From contig NZ_FOVM01000005.1 of assembly GCF_900115155.1 (NCBI RefSeq), positions 223,313 through 287,312 of the forward strand: a DNA stretch of 64,000 nucleotides, in the 5' to 3' direction. Both the position numbers and the translations under genes were made by a program. Shown here piece by piece: positions 63,640-64,000 of the stretch; position 1 is the stretch's first letter, and the number at the start of each line of letters is the position of its first letter. Origin of the DNA: Mycetocola miduiensis (lineage in GTDB: Bacteria; Actinomycetota; Actinomycetes; Actinomycetales; Microbacteriaceae). The notes under the pieces were generated by a model that did no database searches, was not told the origin of the DNA, and saw only the letters and a list, made by a program, of their open reading frames with translations.

Positions 63640-64000
63640 CCGTGCCCGGGCTAGTTGTACTGCACAGGCAGGTTAGTTAGCCGGCTAATGGGTGGGTGGC
63701 CTCCGATGGCGGTGTGGGGTCTGTGGTGATTGTATTCGTGGAGCCAGGCCGGGAGCGCGTTCCGGCGGGCTGATTCCGTTGGGTAGTGCTTGCTGAATGC
63801 CCAACCGTCGGCGAGAGTGCGGTGGAAGCGTTCGATCTTCCCGTTCGTCTGTGGACGGTAAGGGCGGGTCTTCTTCGCTTTGACGCCAAGCTCGGAGCAG
63901 GTGTCGCGCCAGAGGTGAGATTTGTAGGCAGAGCCGTTGTCAGAAAGCACGCGTTCGACCGTCACGCCGCGGGCGGCGAACCAGGACACTGCCCGGCGCA
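63640..64000 (-). mobile_element. IS481-family insertion sequence, right end only
   Basis: Inferred from the transposase. The element's terminal inverted repeat should lie between 63600 and 63650, beyond the transposase stop, but cannot be fixed without the other end. The comF gene and its upstream region to about 63600 appear undisturbed. Confidence 0.6.
63651..64000 (-). CDS. IS481-type DDE transposase, C-terminal part (runs off the window)
   Basis: At least 116 residues, continuing open to the window edge, so the 5' part is missing here. VERVLSDNGSAYKSHLWRDT carries the second catalytic Asp and KTRPYRPQTNGKIERFHRTL the Glu of the integrase core, and EYNHHRPHTAIGGHPPISRL is the typical IS481 ending. 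It indicates an insertion sequence just beyond comF. Whether the copy is intact cannot be judged. Confidence 0.9.
   Translation of the reverse strand, partial: RRAVSWFAARGVTVERVLSDNGSAYKSHLWRDTCSELGVKAKKTRPYRPQTNGKIERFHRTLADGWAFSKHYPTESARRNALPAWLHEYNHHRPHTAIGGHPPISRLTNLPVQYN

Overview
The window is high-GC DNA from an actinomycete, most likely a member of the Microbacteriaceae. This is suggested by codon bias, GTG starts, WhiB1, a mycothiol-type anti-sigma factor (RsrA), the fused E2/E1 2-oxoglutarate enzyme Kgd, GuaB1, PdtaS and a Rv3235-family protein. No rRNA, prophage or CRISPR array is visible. The only recognisable transposon is the end of an IS481-type transposase at the right edge.

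Layout. 1-5.4 kb: a palindromic repeat, tRNA-Arg(CCG), DUF4037 and DUF3097 genes, and a TPM-domain/PspA envelope-stress pair closed by a 23-bp perfect inverted repeat. 5.4-15 kb: metabolic genes (glutamine amidotransferase, an aberrant arginase-fold protein, luciferase-like oxidoreductase, aldo/keto reductase), a stand-alone siderophore-interacting domain behind a DtxR/IdeR-type iron box, and a minus-strand run holding amidase, GNAT, uracil-DNA glycosylase, an S51-like peptidase and a phosphoribosyltransferase. 15-24.7 kb: BenE-type transporter, Eis-like acetyltransferase, CycA, and methionine biosynthesis by direct sulfhydrylation (metY, metX). 24.7-28 kb: a histidine kinase / membrane protein / LuxR regulator operon. 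28-34 kb: GT87 mannosyltransferase-like protein, a flavinylation redox operon (FMN-binding lipoprotein, ApbE, RnfD-like/FNR fusion), NnrD and an Old Yellow Enzyme. 34-39.5 kb: two CNNM/CorC proteins, a winged-helix plus Vsr-like nuclease gene bracketed by two 66-bp double-hairpin repeats, and GuaB1. 39.6-45.7 kb: Kgd and an MMPL transporter. 45.8-63.5 kb: a core block (rsrA, sigR, aroA, rsgA, bcp, whiB1, pdtaS, CpaE-like/SAF pair, Rv3235, secA, hpf, comF) in roughly the order I recall around Rv3219-Rv3242 of Mycobacterium tuberculosis.

Two loci look like possible undescribed systems. The first (49,696-52,728) pairs a 235-residue internally repeated protein, lacking Cys, Trp, Tyr, Phe, His and Arg and with a RiPP-leader-like N-terminus, with a membrane M50 metalloprotease whose N-terminus resembles a PqqD/RiPP-recognition domain. 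The second (36,861-38,050) is a nuclease gene framed by palindromic repeats, recalling REP/RAYT units but with a PD-(D/E)XK-type nuclease. All assignments come from reading the sequence; no searches were run.
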